From: Pseudomonadota bacterium
GTDB taxonomy: Bacteria > Pseudomonadota > Gammaproteobacteria > Xanthomonadales > Rhodanobacteraceae
Assembly (NCBI GenBank): GCA_018240565.1
Contig: JAFEFO010000039.1
Span: 1-59,799 of the forward strand
Direction: 5' to 3'
DNA length: 59,799 nt
The position numbers and the translations under genes were made by a program. Positions 48,112 to 57,542 of this stretch are shown in pieces. The notes under the pieces were generated by a model. The model was not told where the DNA came from and did no database searches. It worked only from the letters and a program-made list of their open reading frames with translations. Numbering within the stretch: position 1 is the stretch's first letter; every line of letters starts with the position of its first letter.

Positions 48112-49398
48112 TCAGCCGCTGCCGTTGCGCATCTCCGGCATCCTGCGGATCTGCCATGCCACGTACACGGCACTGGCCGACGCCAGTGCCGACAGGGTGG
48201 CAAGCGCGGGCGTCGTGGCGATCCATGCCAGCGCCGGCAAACGCGTCGCCAGGTCGTGCAGGCCCTGGATCGCGGCGATCACGAGCACGTCGCCGAAGCG
48301 CCACACCGCGGTGTCGATGAAGCCCTTGGCCTTGTAGCGCGTTTCGCGATCCACGTGGGTGAACAGGCTGTCGATGGCCGGATTGTTGACGCCATAGGAC
48401 CCGGCTCGCGTCACGATCAATGCCGCGGCGACCGCGCCGGGCATGCCGAGCAGCGCGAGCGACAACAAGGTGAGCATCTTGACCACCTCGGTGCCGGCGA
48501 TGCTCGACGCCGGGCCGAAGCGCACCAGCACGACGCGCGTCACGAACAGTTGGGTCAGCGCCATCAGCACATTCGTCGCGGCATCGACGCTGGCATAGAA
48601 CTCGGTGCGCAGCGTGGCGTCGGGATAGAAACGATGGCCGATGTCGGTCTGCAGGTTGTACAACACCGTGCCGACGCAATCGCCGAGCACCATCAGCAGC
48701 GCGATCCGGCGCAGGAACGGCGCGGACACCACGAGTTTGGCGCCGGTCCAGAACCCGCCGCCAATGACGCTTTCGTTGCGCGCCCGGTCCTGCGCCACCG
48801 GGTGCCGCCGCGACCACGCGATCAGGCCCAGGATGCAGGCCACGGCGCCGCCGAGCAGGGCCGAGGCGACGCCCAGCAGGGGCGCGATGCCGATGACGTG
48901 CACAAGCCACTTGGTCAGCAACGGACCCGTGATCGCGCCCAAGGTGCCGCCCAACGCGACGATGCCGAACAGGCGATAGGCCTGGTCGGTGCTGAAGATG
49001 TCGGCGACGAAGCTCCAGAACACTGCAACCACGAACAGGTTGAACACGCTCATCCAGACGAAGAACACCGTGCCGAGGATTTGCGGACTGAGCTGGCCCT
49101 GTGCGCGGAACGCGGGAATGAAGGCGAGCAGGTTGCAGATGAAGAACAGGTACACGATCGGCACGAAGCGCTTGCGCGGGAAGCGCGCGACCAGCCAGCC
49201 ATACACCGGCGTCAGGATCAGGGTGGCGACGAAGGTCGCGCTGTAGAACGACAACAAGGCCTGCGTGCCTTCGGCCGCTGCCAGTTGCTCGCGTACCGGT
49301 CGCAACACGTAATACGCCGCGAGCACGAGGAAAAAATAGGCGAAGGCCAGGGTCACCGCCGGCCATTCGTGGCGCTCGACGCCGGTGAACATCGCCAT
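48112..49398 (-). CDS. Multi-pass transporter, MFS / nucleotide-exchanger-like
   Basis: 428 residues with about 12 membrane helices (for example LAFAYFFLVLAAYYVLRPVR, FVVAVFWSFVADIFSTDQAY). The YYVLRPVREQLA start after helix 1, SFVADIFSTDQAYRLFGIVA and LLTKWLVHVIG resemble the Npt1/Npt2-like NTP/NDP exchanger branch of the MFS fold. These free-living-bacterium relatives are common in xanthomonads and have no proven substrate. The start ATG 49398 follows a GGGG; ATG 49392 is an alternative. It is convergent with fadE and divergent from the MOSC gene (99 bp). Confidence 0.85.
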   Translation of the reverse strand: MAMFTGVERHEWPAVTLAFAYFFLVLAAYYVLRPVREQLAAAEGTQALLSFYSATFVATLILTPVYGWLVARFPRKRFVPIVYLFFICNLLAFIPAFRAQGQLSPQILGTVFFVWMSVFNLFVVAVFWSFVADIFSTDQAYRLFGIVALGGTLGAITGPLLTKWLVHVIGIAPLLGVASALLGGAVACILGLIAWSRRHPVAQDRARNESVIGGGFWTGAKLVVSAPFLRRIALLMVLGDCVGTVLYNLQTDIGHRFYPDATLRTEFYASVDAATNVLMALTQLFVTRVVLVRFGPASSIAGTEVVKMLTLLSLALLGMPGAVAAALIVTRAGSYGVNNPAIDSLFTHVDRETRYKAKGFIDTAVWRFGDVLVIAAIQGLHDLATRLPALAWIATTPALATLSALASASAVYVAWQIRRMPEMRNGSG

Positions 49399-49497
49399 GA
49401 TGCCCCGGCGCGGGGTCGGATCGGCTGCGCTCAAGTCGACAGTCCAAAAACAAAAGGCGACGAAGGGTAACACGCGCGCGATGGTATTCTGAACGCC

Positions 49498-50298
49498 ATG
49501 GCCCGGCTGGCGACGATCCACGTCTATCCGCTCAAATCCGGCGCGGCGTTGACGCTGCACAGCGCGCGCGTGCAGGCGCGTGGCCTCGAACACGACCGGC
49601 GCTGGATGCTGGTCGATGCCGCCGGCAAATTCATCACCGCGCGCACGTATCCGCGCCTGACCCTGATTCGCGCCGAGCCCGCCGGCGATGGCGACCTGCA
49701 TCTGCGCGCGCCGGGCATGCCGGATTTGCATCTCGTAGTGCCCGTGAATGGCGGGCGCAGCGACGTGGAAGTCTGGGACAGCCACGTGCAAGCGCTTGTC
49801 GCGGAGGCGGCGGCAAACGACTGGATCAGCGGTTTCCTCGGCCTGCGCGCGCAGTTCGTGCACATGGACCACGCCTGTCGGCGAACGGTCGATCCGGCGC
49901 ACTCGCAACCGGGCGACATCGTCAGCTTCGCCGACGGCTATCCGCTACTGCTGATCACGCAGGCCTCATTGGACCTGCTCAATTCCAAACTCGCGCTACC
50001 CGTGCCGATGCTGCGTTTTCGGCCCAGCATCGTCGTCGACGGCACCGCGCCACATGCCGAAGACGCCTGGAAGCGCGTGCGCATCGGCGACATCGAATTC
50101 AACATGGCCAAGCCGTGCATCCGCTGCGTGTTCACCACGGTGGATTTCGAACGCGGCGAGTTCGATCCCGCCGGCGAACCGTTGCGCACCCTGCTCACCT
50201 ACCGACGCACGCCCAAGGGCGTGAGTTTCGGCCAGAACCTGATACCGCGCGGAACGGGCTTGCTGCGCGTGGGCGATGCGGTGGAAGTGCTTGAATGA
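49498..50298 (+). CDS. MOSC-domain protein (YcbX-like)
   Basis: 266 residues. An N-terminal MOSC-N beta barrel (IHVYPLKSGAALTLHSARVQ, GLEHDRRWMLVDAAGKFITA) is followed by the MOSC domain with RFRPSIVVDG, DTWKRVRIG-type DAWKRVRIGDIEFNMAKPC and the sulfur-carrying cysteine region KPCIRCVFTTVDF. It ends FGQNLIPRGTGLLRVGDAVE. Such proteins use a molybdenum cofactor to reduce N-hydroxylated compounds, as shown for E. coli YcbX; that one also has a ferredoxin domain, which is absent here. It therefore needs a separate electron donor. It stands 53 bp before a GMC oxidoreductase gene. Confidence 0.93.
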   Translation: MARLATIHVYPLKSGAALTLHSARVQARGLEHDRRWMLVDAAGKFITARTYPRLTLIRAEPAGDGDLHLRAPGMPDLHLVVPVNGGRSDVEVWDSHVQALVAEAAANDWISGFLGLRAQFVHMDHACRRTVDPAHSQPGDIVSFADGYPLLLITQASLDLLNSKLALPVPMLRFRPSIVVDGTAPHAEDAWKRVRIGDIEFNMAKPCIRCVFTTVDFERGEFDPAGEPLRTLLTYRRTPKGVSFGQNLIPRGTGLLRVGDAVEVLE

Positions 50299-50318
50299 AT
50301 GCTGCGCTGCGATGGAGT

Positions 50319-50337
50319 ACCTGCTCTAGCCGCAGGT
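50319..50337 (+). other. Short hairpin upstream of the GMC oxidoreductase gene
   Basis: ACCTGC (50319-50324) pairs with GCAGGT (50332-50337) around a 7-nt loop, ending 14 bp before ATG 50352. The gene lacks a Shine-Dalgarno. Six base pairs could be chance. Confidence 0.25.
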
Positions 50338-50351
50338 TCTACCCTTAAAAA

Positions 50352-51941
50352 ATGACCTACGACACCATCATCATCGGCGCCGGCTCGGCTGGCTGCGTGC
50401 TGGCAAATCGACTGAGCGAGAATCCGAACCGCCGCGTGCTGCTGCTCGAGGCCGGACCCCGCGACTGGCATCCGTTCATCCACATGCCGGCCGGCATCGC
50501 CAAGCTTGCCAGCATGAAGCGCATCAACTGGGACTACACCACGCTGCCGCAGGCGCAGCTCGGCAATCGGCGCATCTGGTGGCCGCGCGGCAAGGTGCTC
50601 GGCGGTTCCAGCTCGATCAATGCGATGTGCTATATCCGCGGCGTCGCGCACGACTACGACGACTGGGCGCGCCGGGTCGGCGACGCGCGCTGGAACTGGC
50701 AGCACGTGCTGCCGGCCTTCAAGCGCGCCGAAGCCAACAGCCGTGGCGCCGATGAATTCCACGGTGCGGACGGCCCGCTCGCGGTGCAGGACCTGCGTCA
50801 CCACAGCGTGCTCACGCAAACCTTCATCGATGCCGCGCACAGCGTCGGCCTGCCGCTCAATCCCGATTTCAACGGCGCGCAACAGGAAGGCGTCGGTTTC
50901 TATCAGGTCACGCAGAAAGACGGCGCGCGCTGCTCCAGCGCCGCTGCTTACTTGCGCCCGGCGCACGGGCGCGGGAATCTGCACATCGTCACGCGTGCAG
51001 CCGTGCAGCGCGTGCGCCTCGATGGCCAGCGCGCGGTCGGCGTGGATTATCGGCACCTGGGCCGCGAGGTGCACGCCGCAGGCGGCGAGGTGATCGCGTG
51101 CGGTGGCGCGATCAATTCGCCGCAACTGCTGATGCTCTCGGGCATCGGGCCCGCCGATCACCTGCGCGAGCACGGCATCGGCGTCGCCCATGACCTGGCC
51201 GGCGTCGGCGGCAATCTGCAGGACCATCTGGATGTATGCACCCTGCAGCACTGCAGCCAGCCGGTCAGCTACGACCGCTTGAACGAAGTCGCCGTGGCGA
51301 TCCAGTACCTGCTGCACCACAACGGACCGGGTGCCTCGAACGTGGCCGAAGGCGGCGCGTTCGCGCGTACGCCGCTCGCGCCGGATGCACGTTGCGACGT
51401 GCAACTGCATTTCATCCCGGCCATGATCGACGATCACGGCCGCAACCGCCTGCCCGGCTACGGTTACACCATGCACGCGTGTATGCTGCGTCCGCACAGC
51501 CGCGGCACGATCCGGCTTGCCTCCGCCGATCCGGCCGCCAAACCCGTGATCCAGCCCAATTACCTGAGCGATGCGGACGGCTTCGACCTCGCCACGACGA
51601 TCCACGCCGCGCGGCTGTCGCGCGACATCTTCGACGCCGCGCCGTTCGATGCCTACCGCGGTGGCGAGGTGTTCGCCGACGCCGGCGGCCGCAGCGACGC
51701 GGATCTGGCCGCCTATATCCGACGCAAGGCGGAAACGGTCTACCACCCGGTCGGCACCTGCAAGATGGGCAACGATGACGGGGCCGTGGTGGACGCCGAA
51801 CTGCGCGTGCACGGCATCGCCGGATTGCGCGTAGTCGATGCCTCGATCATGCCCTGCCTGCCCAGCGGCAACACGAATGCGCCGACCATCATGATTGCCG
51901 AGCGCGCGGCGGAACTGATTACGGGCGCTCAGGAAACCTGA
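50352..51941 (+). CDS. GMC-family FAD oxidoreductase (choline dehydrogenase-like)
   Basis: 529 residues. The FAD-binding start is [20 protein letters not shown] (GxGxxG at 9-14), then [10 protein letters not shown] and [20 protein letters not shown] (GMC signature 1), and [20 protein letters not shown] (signature 2). The active-site pair is His465 in [10 protein letters not shown] and Asn509 in SGNTNAP, the same pair and nearly the same numbering as His466/Asn510 of choline oxidase. It should oxidise an alcohol; choline itself is not assured, since no betaine-aldehyde dehydrogenase or BetI gene is near. It overlaps the end of the convergent M48 gene by 13 bp. Confidence 0.95.
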   Translation: MTYDTIIIGAGSAGCVLANRLSENPNRRVLLLEAGPRDWHPFIHMPAGIAKLASMKRINWDYTTLPQAQLGNRRIWWPRGKVLGGSSSINAMCYIRGVAHDYDDWARRVGDARWNWQHVLPAFKRAEANSRGADEFHGADGPLAVQDLRHHSVLTQTFIDAAHSVGLPLNPDFNGAQQEGVGFYQVTQKDGARCSSAAAYLRPAHGRGNLHIVTRAAVQRVRLDGQRAVGVDYRHLGREVHAAGGEVIACGGAINSPQLLMLSGIGPADHLREHGIGVAHDLAGVGGNLQDHLDVCTLQHCSQPVSYDRLNEVAVAIQYLLHHNGPGASNVAEGGAFARTPLAPDARCDVQLHFIPAMIDDHGRNRLPGYGYTMHACMLRPHSRGTIRLASADPAAKPVIQPNYLSDADGFDLATTIHAARLSRDIFDAAPFDAYRGGEVFADAGGRSDADLAAYIRRKAETVYHPVGTCKMGNDDGAVVDAELRVHGIAGLRVVDASIMPCLPSGNTNAPTIMIAERAAELITGAQET

Positions 51942-53878
51942 TCGAGCTGCGGCGGCAGCGGGCAATGCAGCGCCGCGCAAATCGTGCGCAACAGTTCCGC
52001 TTCGGTGACGCTGACGCGGCCATCGGCGCCGATCGCCTGGGTGAGTCCGCGCACCAGCAATTCCTTGCCGGCGGGCGCCAGCGTATCGAGGATCGGCAAG
52101 GCGCGATCCAGCGCCGCCATCCATTCTTCGCGCTGCGCGTAGGGCGCGATGTCGTCGGGCAAGGCTTCGTTCATGCCCACCAGATACGCGCGCTCGGCAT
52201 CGGCTTCGTTGTCGGCGCCATATTGCGCGACGATGGCGATGGCATCGCCGACTTCCGCGGCGCAGGCGGACAATTTCGTCGAACCCGTGGGCCGCGCCTT
52301 GGACGGATCCAGCGCATCCATCACCTGCACGGAAATGAGCTTTGCCAGGCAGTATTCCTCCAGGCGCACTTCGCCGTCGGCCTGCACCAGTTCGTTGAGG
52401 CCGACCAGGAACGTCTGCAACTGCGGCCGCGGTTGCCGGCGCAAGGCCGGGAAAGCCATCTGCGCCAGCGGCAGGCGCTGCATCGGATGCAGGCCATCGG
52501 TTTCGGCGGCGATCTCCTCGACACCCTTGCGTACGTTCGCGTCAAACCGTTTTTCCAGCAACGCGAGTTGCTTGCCGCGCATCGCCGCATCGGTATCCAG
52601 CGCCAGCGCATAGACAACCTGCTGGCAGCGCGTGCCCATGTAGGCGAGTGCGCGCAGCTTGTCGGAAATCGTGGTGTGGATGGCACCGGCGGCCTGGTAG
52701 TCGTCGTTGCCCGGATGTGCGACCTGCTTGACGACGTTTTGCGCGTCCAGGGCGATTTGCGCATCGGCCTGCGGCAAAACCGCTGCAGTCGGAGTTGGCG
52801 CCACCGGCACGGTTGCCGCCGCGATCGCCGCCGGCGCAAAACCCGAAATCGACACCTGTGCGCCATCGGCGTCGCCGACCGGCACGGGATTCGCCCAGGC
52901 CGCCGCGATGGCGTCGAATTCCGCCGGATCGAATTGCGGTTCCATCGCCTGGATGCGCTTGACCAGCGGCGGATGCGTGGCAAACAGCGCCGAGTAGCCG
53001 ACGCCATCACCGAACAGCATGTGCGCCACTTCCTCGGTTTCGCCGCTGGCCAATTTGGAGCCATCCGCGAGGCCGCCGATTTTCTTCAATGCACCGGAAA
53101 TACCATTGGTCTGCCGCGTGAACTGCACCGCCGAGGCATCGGCCAGGTATTCGCGCTGGCGCGAGATGCCGGCCTTGATCAGGCGACCGAAGAACACGCC
53201 GATGTAGCCGATGGCAAGAATCGCGATGCCGATCAGCACCGCATAGCCCGAGTCGCGGCTGCGCCCGCTGTTGGCCGCGATCTTGCGGCCGATGATGCCG
53301 ATGACGAGGATGCCGAACAGCACGCCCATCAGGCGGATATTCAGGCGCATGTCGCCGTTGAGCACGTGGCTGAACTCGTGCGCGATGACGCCTTGCAGTT
53401 CCTCGCGATTGAGTTTGTCCAGGCAGCCTTGGGTTACCGTCACCGCGGCATCGGCCGGCGTGTAGCCGGCGGCGAAGGCGTTGATCGCCGGTTCGCCTTC
53501 GAGCACGTAGACCTCGGGCACGGGCACGCCCGAGGCGATGGCGATTTCCTCGACCACGTTGCGCAGGCGCTTGTGCGCGAAGTCGGTCGTGTTCGGCTCG
53601 ACGAAGGTGGCGCCGAGCTGGCGCGCGACCACCCCGCCGCCGCCGCGCAGCGTGGTGATCTTGTACAGCGAGCAGGCGCCGATGATGCCGATCACCAGCA
53701 CGCTGTTCCAGAACATCACCGCGCCGAATCCGGGATGCACCCCGTGCCCGGACGAGCCAAAGGCGAGGAACAGCACGAAGTCGAGCGCGCCGACGATGCA
53801 CGCCACGGCCAGCACGAACAGCACCAGCATGCGCTTGGTGTGGGCGCGCGCGCGCTCTTGCTGGGCGAAAAAGTTCAT
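51929..53878 (-). CDS. M48-family membrane metalloprotease with TerB-like C-terminal region
   Basis: 649 residues. Two N-terminal membrane helices (MLVLFVLAVACIVGALDFVL, FGAVMFWNSVLVIGIIGACS) precede the protease domain with the zinc site HEFSH (His167, Glu168, His171) and two more helices (about 181-235). This half is HtpX-like. The remaining 300 residues are a cytoplasmic extension that ends in two segments reading like TerB units (LQTFLVGLNELVQADGEVRL and LTQAIGADGRVSVTEAELLR). HtpX itself is about 290 residues, so the extension is a real addition. The LemA gene lies 28 bp upstream on the same strand, a known pairing. It probably degrades or surveys membrane proteins. Confidence 0.93.
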   Translation of the reverse strand: MNFFAQQERARAHTKRMLVLFVLAVACIVGALDFVLFLAFGSSGHGVHPGFGAVMFWNSVLVIGIIGACSLYKITTLRGGGGVVARQLGATFVEPNTTDFAHKRLRNVVEEIAIASGVPVPEVYVLEGEPAINAFAAGYTPADAAVTVTQGCLDKLNREELQGVIAHEFSHVLNGDMRLNIRLMGVLFGILVIGIIGRKIAANSGRSRDSGYAVLIGIAILAIGYIGVFFGRLIKAGISRQREYLADASAVQFTRQTNGISGALKKIGGLADGSKLASGETEEVAHMLFGDGVGYSALFATHPPLVKRIQAMEPQFDPAEFDAIAAAWANPVPVGDADGAQVSISGFAPAAIAAATVPVAPTPTAAVLPQADAQIALDAQNVVKQVAHPGNDDYQAAGAIHTTISDKLRALAYMGTRCQQVVYALALDTDAAMRGKQLALLEKRFDANVRKGVEEIAAETDGLHPMQRLPLAQMAFPALRRQPRPQLQTFLVGLNELVQADGEVRLEEYCLAKLISVQVMDALDPSKARPTGSTKLSACAAEVGDAIAIVAQYGADNEADAERAYLVGMNEALPDDIAPYAQREEWMAALDRALPILDTLAPAGKELLVRGLTQAIGADGRVSVTEAELLRTICAALHCPLPPQLDQVS

Positions 53879-53906
53879 CGCCGCGATCTGTGACCGTCAA
53901 CCGGAC

Positions 53907-54494
53907 TCAGGAGAACGAAACCTTGACCGCCTTTTTCACGTCTGGCGATTCGACTTCCCACGAGGTGGCCGGCGCGAAATTGAACATGCCGGCGATGATC
54001 GAGCTCGGGAAGACCTCGCGCTTGTTGTTGTAGTACATCACGCCGTCGTTGTAGGCCTGACGCGCGAATGCGACCTTGTTCTCGGTCGAGGTCAACTCTT
54101 CGGACAACTGCATCATGTTCTGGTTGGCCTTCAGGTCCGGGTAGTTTTCGGACACGGCGAACAGGCTCTTGAGCGTGCCGGTAAGCTGGTTTTCGCCGGC
54201 GCTCAACTGCTGCATCGCCTGCGGATCGCCGGGATTGGCCTTGGCCGCGGCCAGTCCGCCCATCGCCGCGGTGCGCGCCGCCGTCACGGCCTCCAGGGTG
54301 CCGCGCTCATGCGCGAGGTAGGCCTTGGCGGTTTCCACCAGGTTCGGAATCAGGTCGTAGCGGCGCTGCAGTTGCACGTCGATCTGCGCGAACGCGTTCT
54401 TGTAGCCGTTGCGCGCGGTGACCAGACCGTTGTAGATGCCGACCAGCCAGAACACGATGGCAAGAATGACGACCAGAAAAATTACCATGCCCAT
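53907..54494 (-). CDS. LemA-family membrane protein
   Basis: 195 residues: one N-terminal membrane helix (VIFLVVILAIVFWLVGIYNG), then a four-helix-bundle LemA domain with LVTARNGYKNAFAQIDVQLQ, RRYDLIPNLVETAKAYLAHE, ENYPDLKANQNMMQLSEELT and SSIIAGMFNF. The length is usual. LemA function is not settled; it often goes with HtpX-like M48 proteases or TPM-domain proteins, as here (28 bp before the M48 gene). I chose ATG 54494, since it leaves a normal short N-terminus and has GGGAG upstream; in-frame starts up to 54545 would add 17 residues. Confidence 0.94.
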   Translation of the reverse strand: MGMVIFLVVILAIVFWLVGIYNGLVTARNGYKNAFAQIDVQLQRRYDLIPNLVETAKAYLAHERGTLEAVTAARTAAMGGLAAAKANPGDPQAMQQLSAGENQLTGTLKSLFAVSENYPDLKANQNMMQLSEELTSTENKVAFARQAYNDGVMYYNNKREVFPSSIIAGMFNFAPATSWEVESPDVKKAVKVSFS

Positions 54495-54598
54495 AACACT
54501 TGCGCTCCCGATTGGCGTTACCATGACGCCCCGTGCGATGAGCATAGCACGGTGCGAATCCGCGGCCGTGCGGACGTTCCGGACGAGGGTTTTACCGA

Positions 54599-55861
54599 AT
54601 GATTTTCCCGCGTGCGCCAGTGCTGCTGGCGCTATTCGCCTGCGTAGCGCACATCGCCACGGCCGATGCGCGCGACGTGCGCGAAAAGTGGCTGCACCGC
54701 AACGCCGAACAGGGCGTGCACGTGTCGACCAATCCCAAGGCCGTCGCCAGGCAGTTCGGCGAATGGATGGACCAGATCGAACAGTCCGGGCAGATCTCGG
54801 GCATGGCCGCGGCGATCGTCAAGGACGACACGGTTCTGCTCCAGCGCGGCATCGGTTACGCGGATGCCGCCAGCGGCCGGCGCATCAACGTGGACTCGCC
54901 GTTCCGACTCGCGTCGCTGTCGAAGGCCTTCGCCAGCGCGCTCGCGGCAATGCTGGTCGATGATGGCATGCTCGACTGGAATACACGCGTGGCCAGCGTG
55001 TTGCCGACATTCGAGCTGAAGAACATCGAGGCCAGCGACAAGCTCACCGTGCGCGACATCCTCAGCCAGCGCGTGGGCCTGCCGCACAACACCTACGACC
55101 GCCTGCTCGAGCAGGAAGAGCCTTACGAGGAATTGGTCGAGAAGTTGCGCGAGGTACCCATGACCTGCGATGTCGGCGATTGCTATGGCTACCAGAACAT
55201 CACCTTTGCCCTGATCGGCGACATCGCCTACGCGGTCAGCGGCGATTTTTTCTACCACCTCGTCGAAAAACGCATTTTCCATCCGCTGGACATGAAGGAC
55301 GCCACCTACGGACGCACGGCGCTGGAAGCGGACAAGGACTGGGCCCGCCCGCACGCACGCCGCGGCCATGGCTGGGCGCCGATTGCGATCAAGGAAGCCT
55401 ACTACCACGTGCCCGCCGCGGCCGGCGTCAACGCGTCGATCCGCGACATGACGCAATGGCTGATCGCGCAGATGGGCGGACGCCCGGATGTCCTGTCGCC
55501 GCATCTGCTCGACACCGTGCATTCGCCCCTGGTGGAGACGCCCAGCGAGCGCCACGCCACGCCGTGGCGACGCGCGCGCCTGGAGGATGCGCAATACGCG
55601 CTGGGCTGGCGGGTCTACGACTATGCCGGCCAGACCCTGGTCTTCCATGCCGGCGCCGTGCAGGGCTATCGCTCGATGATCGCGTTCTTTCCCAAATACC
55701 GCTTTGGCGCGGTCATGCTGTGGAACTGCGAATGCGCCCTGCCCAGCGGCCTGATGCCGATGCTGCTGGACCGCTACCTCGGCCTGCATGAAGTGGACTG
55801 GGCGGGACTGGAAACCTTGCGCTCTTCGCGGCACACTGTTGCCAGCAGGGGTGCTCAGTAG
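54599..55861 (+). CDS. Class-C beta-lactamase-like serine hydrolase
   Basis: 420 residues with a signal peptide (MIFPRAPVLLALFACVAHIATADA). The penicillin-binding/beta-lactamase fold shows SxxK at Ser106-Leu-Ser-Lys109 (RLASLSKAFAS), YxN at Tyr198-Gln-Asn200 (CYGYQNITFAL) and the third motif HAG in LVFHAGAVQGYRS. A Lys-Thr-Gly box is replaced by His-Ala-Gly, as in esterases and D-aminopeptidases of this fold, so it is probably a periplasmic peptidase or esterase rather than a resistance enzyme. The start ATG 54599 has GAGGG about 9 nt upstream. The GPP34-like gene starts 19 bp after its stop. Confidence 0.9.
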   Translation: MIFPRAPVLLALFACVAHIATADARDVREKWLHRNAEQGVHVSTNPKAVARQFGEWMDQIEQSGQISGMAAAIVKDDTVLLQRGIGYADAASGRRINVDSPFRLASLSKAFASALAAMLVDDGMLDWNTRVASVLPTFELKNIEASDKLTVRDILSQRVGLPHNTYDRLLEQEEPYEELVEKLREVPMTCDVGDCYGYQNITFALIGDIAYAVSGDFFYHLVEKRIFHPLDMKDATYGRTALEADKDWARPHARRGHGWAPIAIKEAYYHVPAAAGVNASIRDMTQWLIAQMGGRPDVLSPHLLDTVHSPLVETPSERHATPWRRARLEDAQYALGWRVYDYAGQTLVFHAGAVQGYRSMIAFFPKYRFGAVMLWNCECALPSGLMPMLLDRYLGLHEVDWAGLETLRSSRHTVASRGAQ

Positions 55862-55880
55862 TCGACGGCGGGAGATGGGG

Positions 55881-56501
55881 ATGTTGGTCGCCGAACACTT
55901 CTTCCTGATTGCCTGTGATCCGCGCAGCGGAATGTTGTCGTGGCCACGGCGCGAGCAGGACGCCGGCGAACTGGTCGCCGCGGCAATCCTCGTCGATCTG
56001 GCGGCGAACGAGCGCATCCATCTGCATGACGGCCGACTGCGCACCGATTCGCAAATGCCGCTGAACCATCCCCTGCTCACCGGTGCCATGGAATTGCTGG
56101 CCGGGAAGAGCTTGACCGTCGCCGAAGGCATGGACCTGATCGCGCGCAGCATGGCGCCATTGCCATCGAAGATTCTCGACGCCCTGTTCCGCCGCGATCT
56201 TGTGCATCGCATCGAATTCCGCGACTGGCGGCTGCGCAAATGCCTGCGCTATCCGCTGCGCTCGGTGCAGGCGCGCAACGAGGCCCTGCAATTGCTCCAG
56301 TCCGCCGCGCATGCGGACGACACGCACGGGCTGGCGCTGCTGTTGCTGGCTGATGCCAGCGGCATCCTGCCCAAGCACCTGAACGCGCACGATCACGCAC
56401 CCGCCGTGAAACGACTGCTCGCACTCAATCAGGTCGAGGCCTGGGCGCCGCAGTCGCGGCGCGTGCTCGCAGAAGTCAGGCAGGCTCTGCTGCGCGATTG
56501 A
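55881..56501 (+). CDS. GPP34-family (GOLPH3-like) protein
   Basis: 206 residues, soluble, mostly helical. The N-terminus MLVAEHFFLIACDPRSGMLS, then REQDAGELVAAAILVDLAAN and ERIHLHDGRLRT, follows the GPP34/GOLPH3 pattern, and the middle and end (DLVHRIEFRDWRLRKCLRYP, HGLALLLLADASGIL) fit the same fold. In eukaryotes GOLPH3 binds phosphatidylinositol-4-phosphate and Golgi glycosyltransferases; bacterial members are poorly known. I chose ATG 55881 because GGGAG at 55870-55874 is 6 nt upstream; ATG 55875 lies too close to that site. It probably shares a transcript with the upstream serine hydrolase. Confidence 0.75.
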   Translation: MLVAEHFFLIACDPRSGMLSWPRREQDAGELVAAAILVDLAANERIHLHDGRLRTDSQMPLNHPLLTGAMELLAGKSLTVAEGMDLIARSMAPLPSKILDALFRRDLVHRIEFRDWRLRKCLRYPLRSVQARNEALQLLQSAAHADDTHGLALLLLADASGILPKHLNAHDHAPAVKRLLALNQVEAWAPQSRRVLAEVRQALLRD

Positions 56502-56549
56502 CCGGTCCTGTACGGCTACGTGCCACGGGGATGCCTGGGCACGCAGCGT

Positions 56550-57542
56550 TCATTTGCCGAGCTTGAATTCGATGCGGCGTGTGGCCTGCTCCTCGACCGG
56601 CTTGCCGTCGACGGTGCGCGGCTTGAAGGTCCAGCGGCGCACCGCTTCCAATGCAGCCTGATTGAAGACCCGGGAAGGCTGCGCATTGGCGACCTTGGCG
56701 TTGGTTACCGTGCCATCCGTGGTAATCGTGAATTCCACTTCGACCCAGCCCTCGCGCCCGGAGCGGAACGCGTCGGTCGGATAGGTTGGTGGCACCGACT
56801 TGAGCAATTGTGCCGGTGTAGTCACCGGCGCAGGCGGCGGCGTTGCGGCAACGGCAGGCGCTGGCGCCGGAGCTGGCTTTTCCGGCGGCGGAACGGGTTT
56901 CGGCGCTGGCGCCGCCGCGGGTTCGGGTGTTGCCGGAACCGCAGCGGTCGCTGCGGCCTTCTGGTCGGCCGCGGCTTTCGCCGCCGCGGCAGCGGCTGCG
57001 GCAGCAGCCACCTGCTGGTCGTGGTCGGCTTGCTTCCTTTTTGCGTCGAGCTTGCCGCGAAGAATCGTCAGCGTGTAATTGCTCGGGTCGAATTTGGCCA
57101 GTTCGTCGATCACCCGCGAGGCTTCGTCGAGACTGCCGCCGTTGATTTCCTGCTCGACGGCGCCCGTTGCGAACGGGAACATCTCGCGCAGCGCGGATTC
57201 GGCGATGTGATTCTTCGGATCCTTGGCCAACACTTGCAGGTAATACTCGAGGGCGTTGTTGCCTTGCGGCGCGACATAGCGTTTGTCGCCGAATGCCGTC
57301 GAGGCGGCCTTCATCAGCTGGTCTTCCGTCATTTCCGGAGCGGGAGCCGCGGCGGGCGCAGCCGGCGTACTGGCCGCCGGCGTTGCCGCCGCCGTCGCGG
57401 CGGGGGCCGCCGGTTTGGCCGGTGCCGCCGGTGGTGGCGCGTTGCCGCCGCAGGCAGCGATGATCAGGCCAAGGGCGGCGATGGGAGCGAACCGGGCAAT
57501 CCCGGAAGCAGCAATCGGGGTGTAGTGGGGTTTTTCGGCCAT
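56550..57542 (-). CDS. Lipoprotein with TonB C-terminal domain
   Basis: 330 residues. A lipobox near residue 31 (ALGLIIAACGGN) predicts lipid attachment at Cys31, followed by Pro/Ala-rich linkers (about 34-70 and 185-235). A helical middle region of about 100 residues (DQLMKAASTAFGDKRYVAPQ … ILRGKLDAKRKQADHDQQVA) lies between them. The C-terminal TonB domain has SVPPTYPTDAFRSGREGWVE, TTDGTVTNAKVANAQPSRVF and RRWTFKPRTVDGKPVEEQAT. A TonB domain on a lipoprotein rather than on a membrane helix is unusual; without ExbB/D contact it may not transmit energy. It is 163 bp downstream of the GH44 gene on the same strand. Confidence 0.85.
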   Translation of the reverse strand: MAEKPHYTPIAASGIARFAPIAALGLIIAACGGNAPPPAAPAKPAAPAATAAATPAASTPAAPAAAPAPEMTEDQLMKAASTAFGDKRYVAPQGNNALEYYLQVLAKDPKNHIAESALREMFPFATGAVEQEINGGSLDEASRVIDELAKFDPSNYTLTILRGKLDAKRKQADHDQQVAAAAAAAAAAKAAADQKAAATAAVPATPEPAAAPAPKPVPPPEKPAPAPAPAVAATPPPAPVTTPAQLLKSVPPTYPTDAFRSGREGWVEVEFTITTDGTVTNAKVANAQPSRVFNQAALEAVRRWTFKPRTVDGKPVEEQATRRIEFKLGK

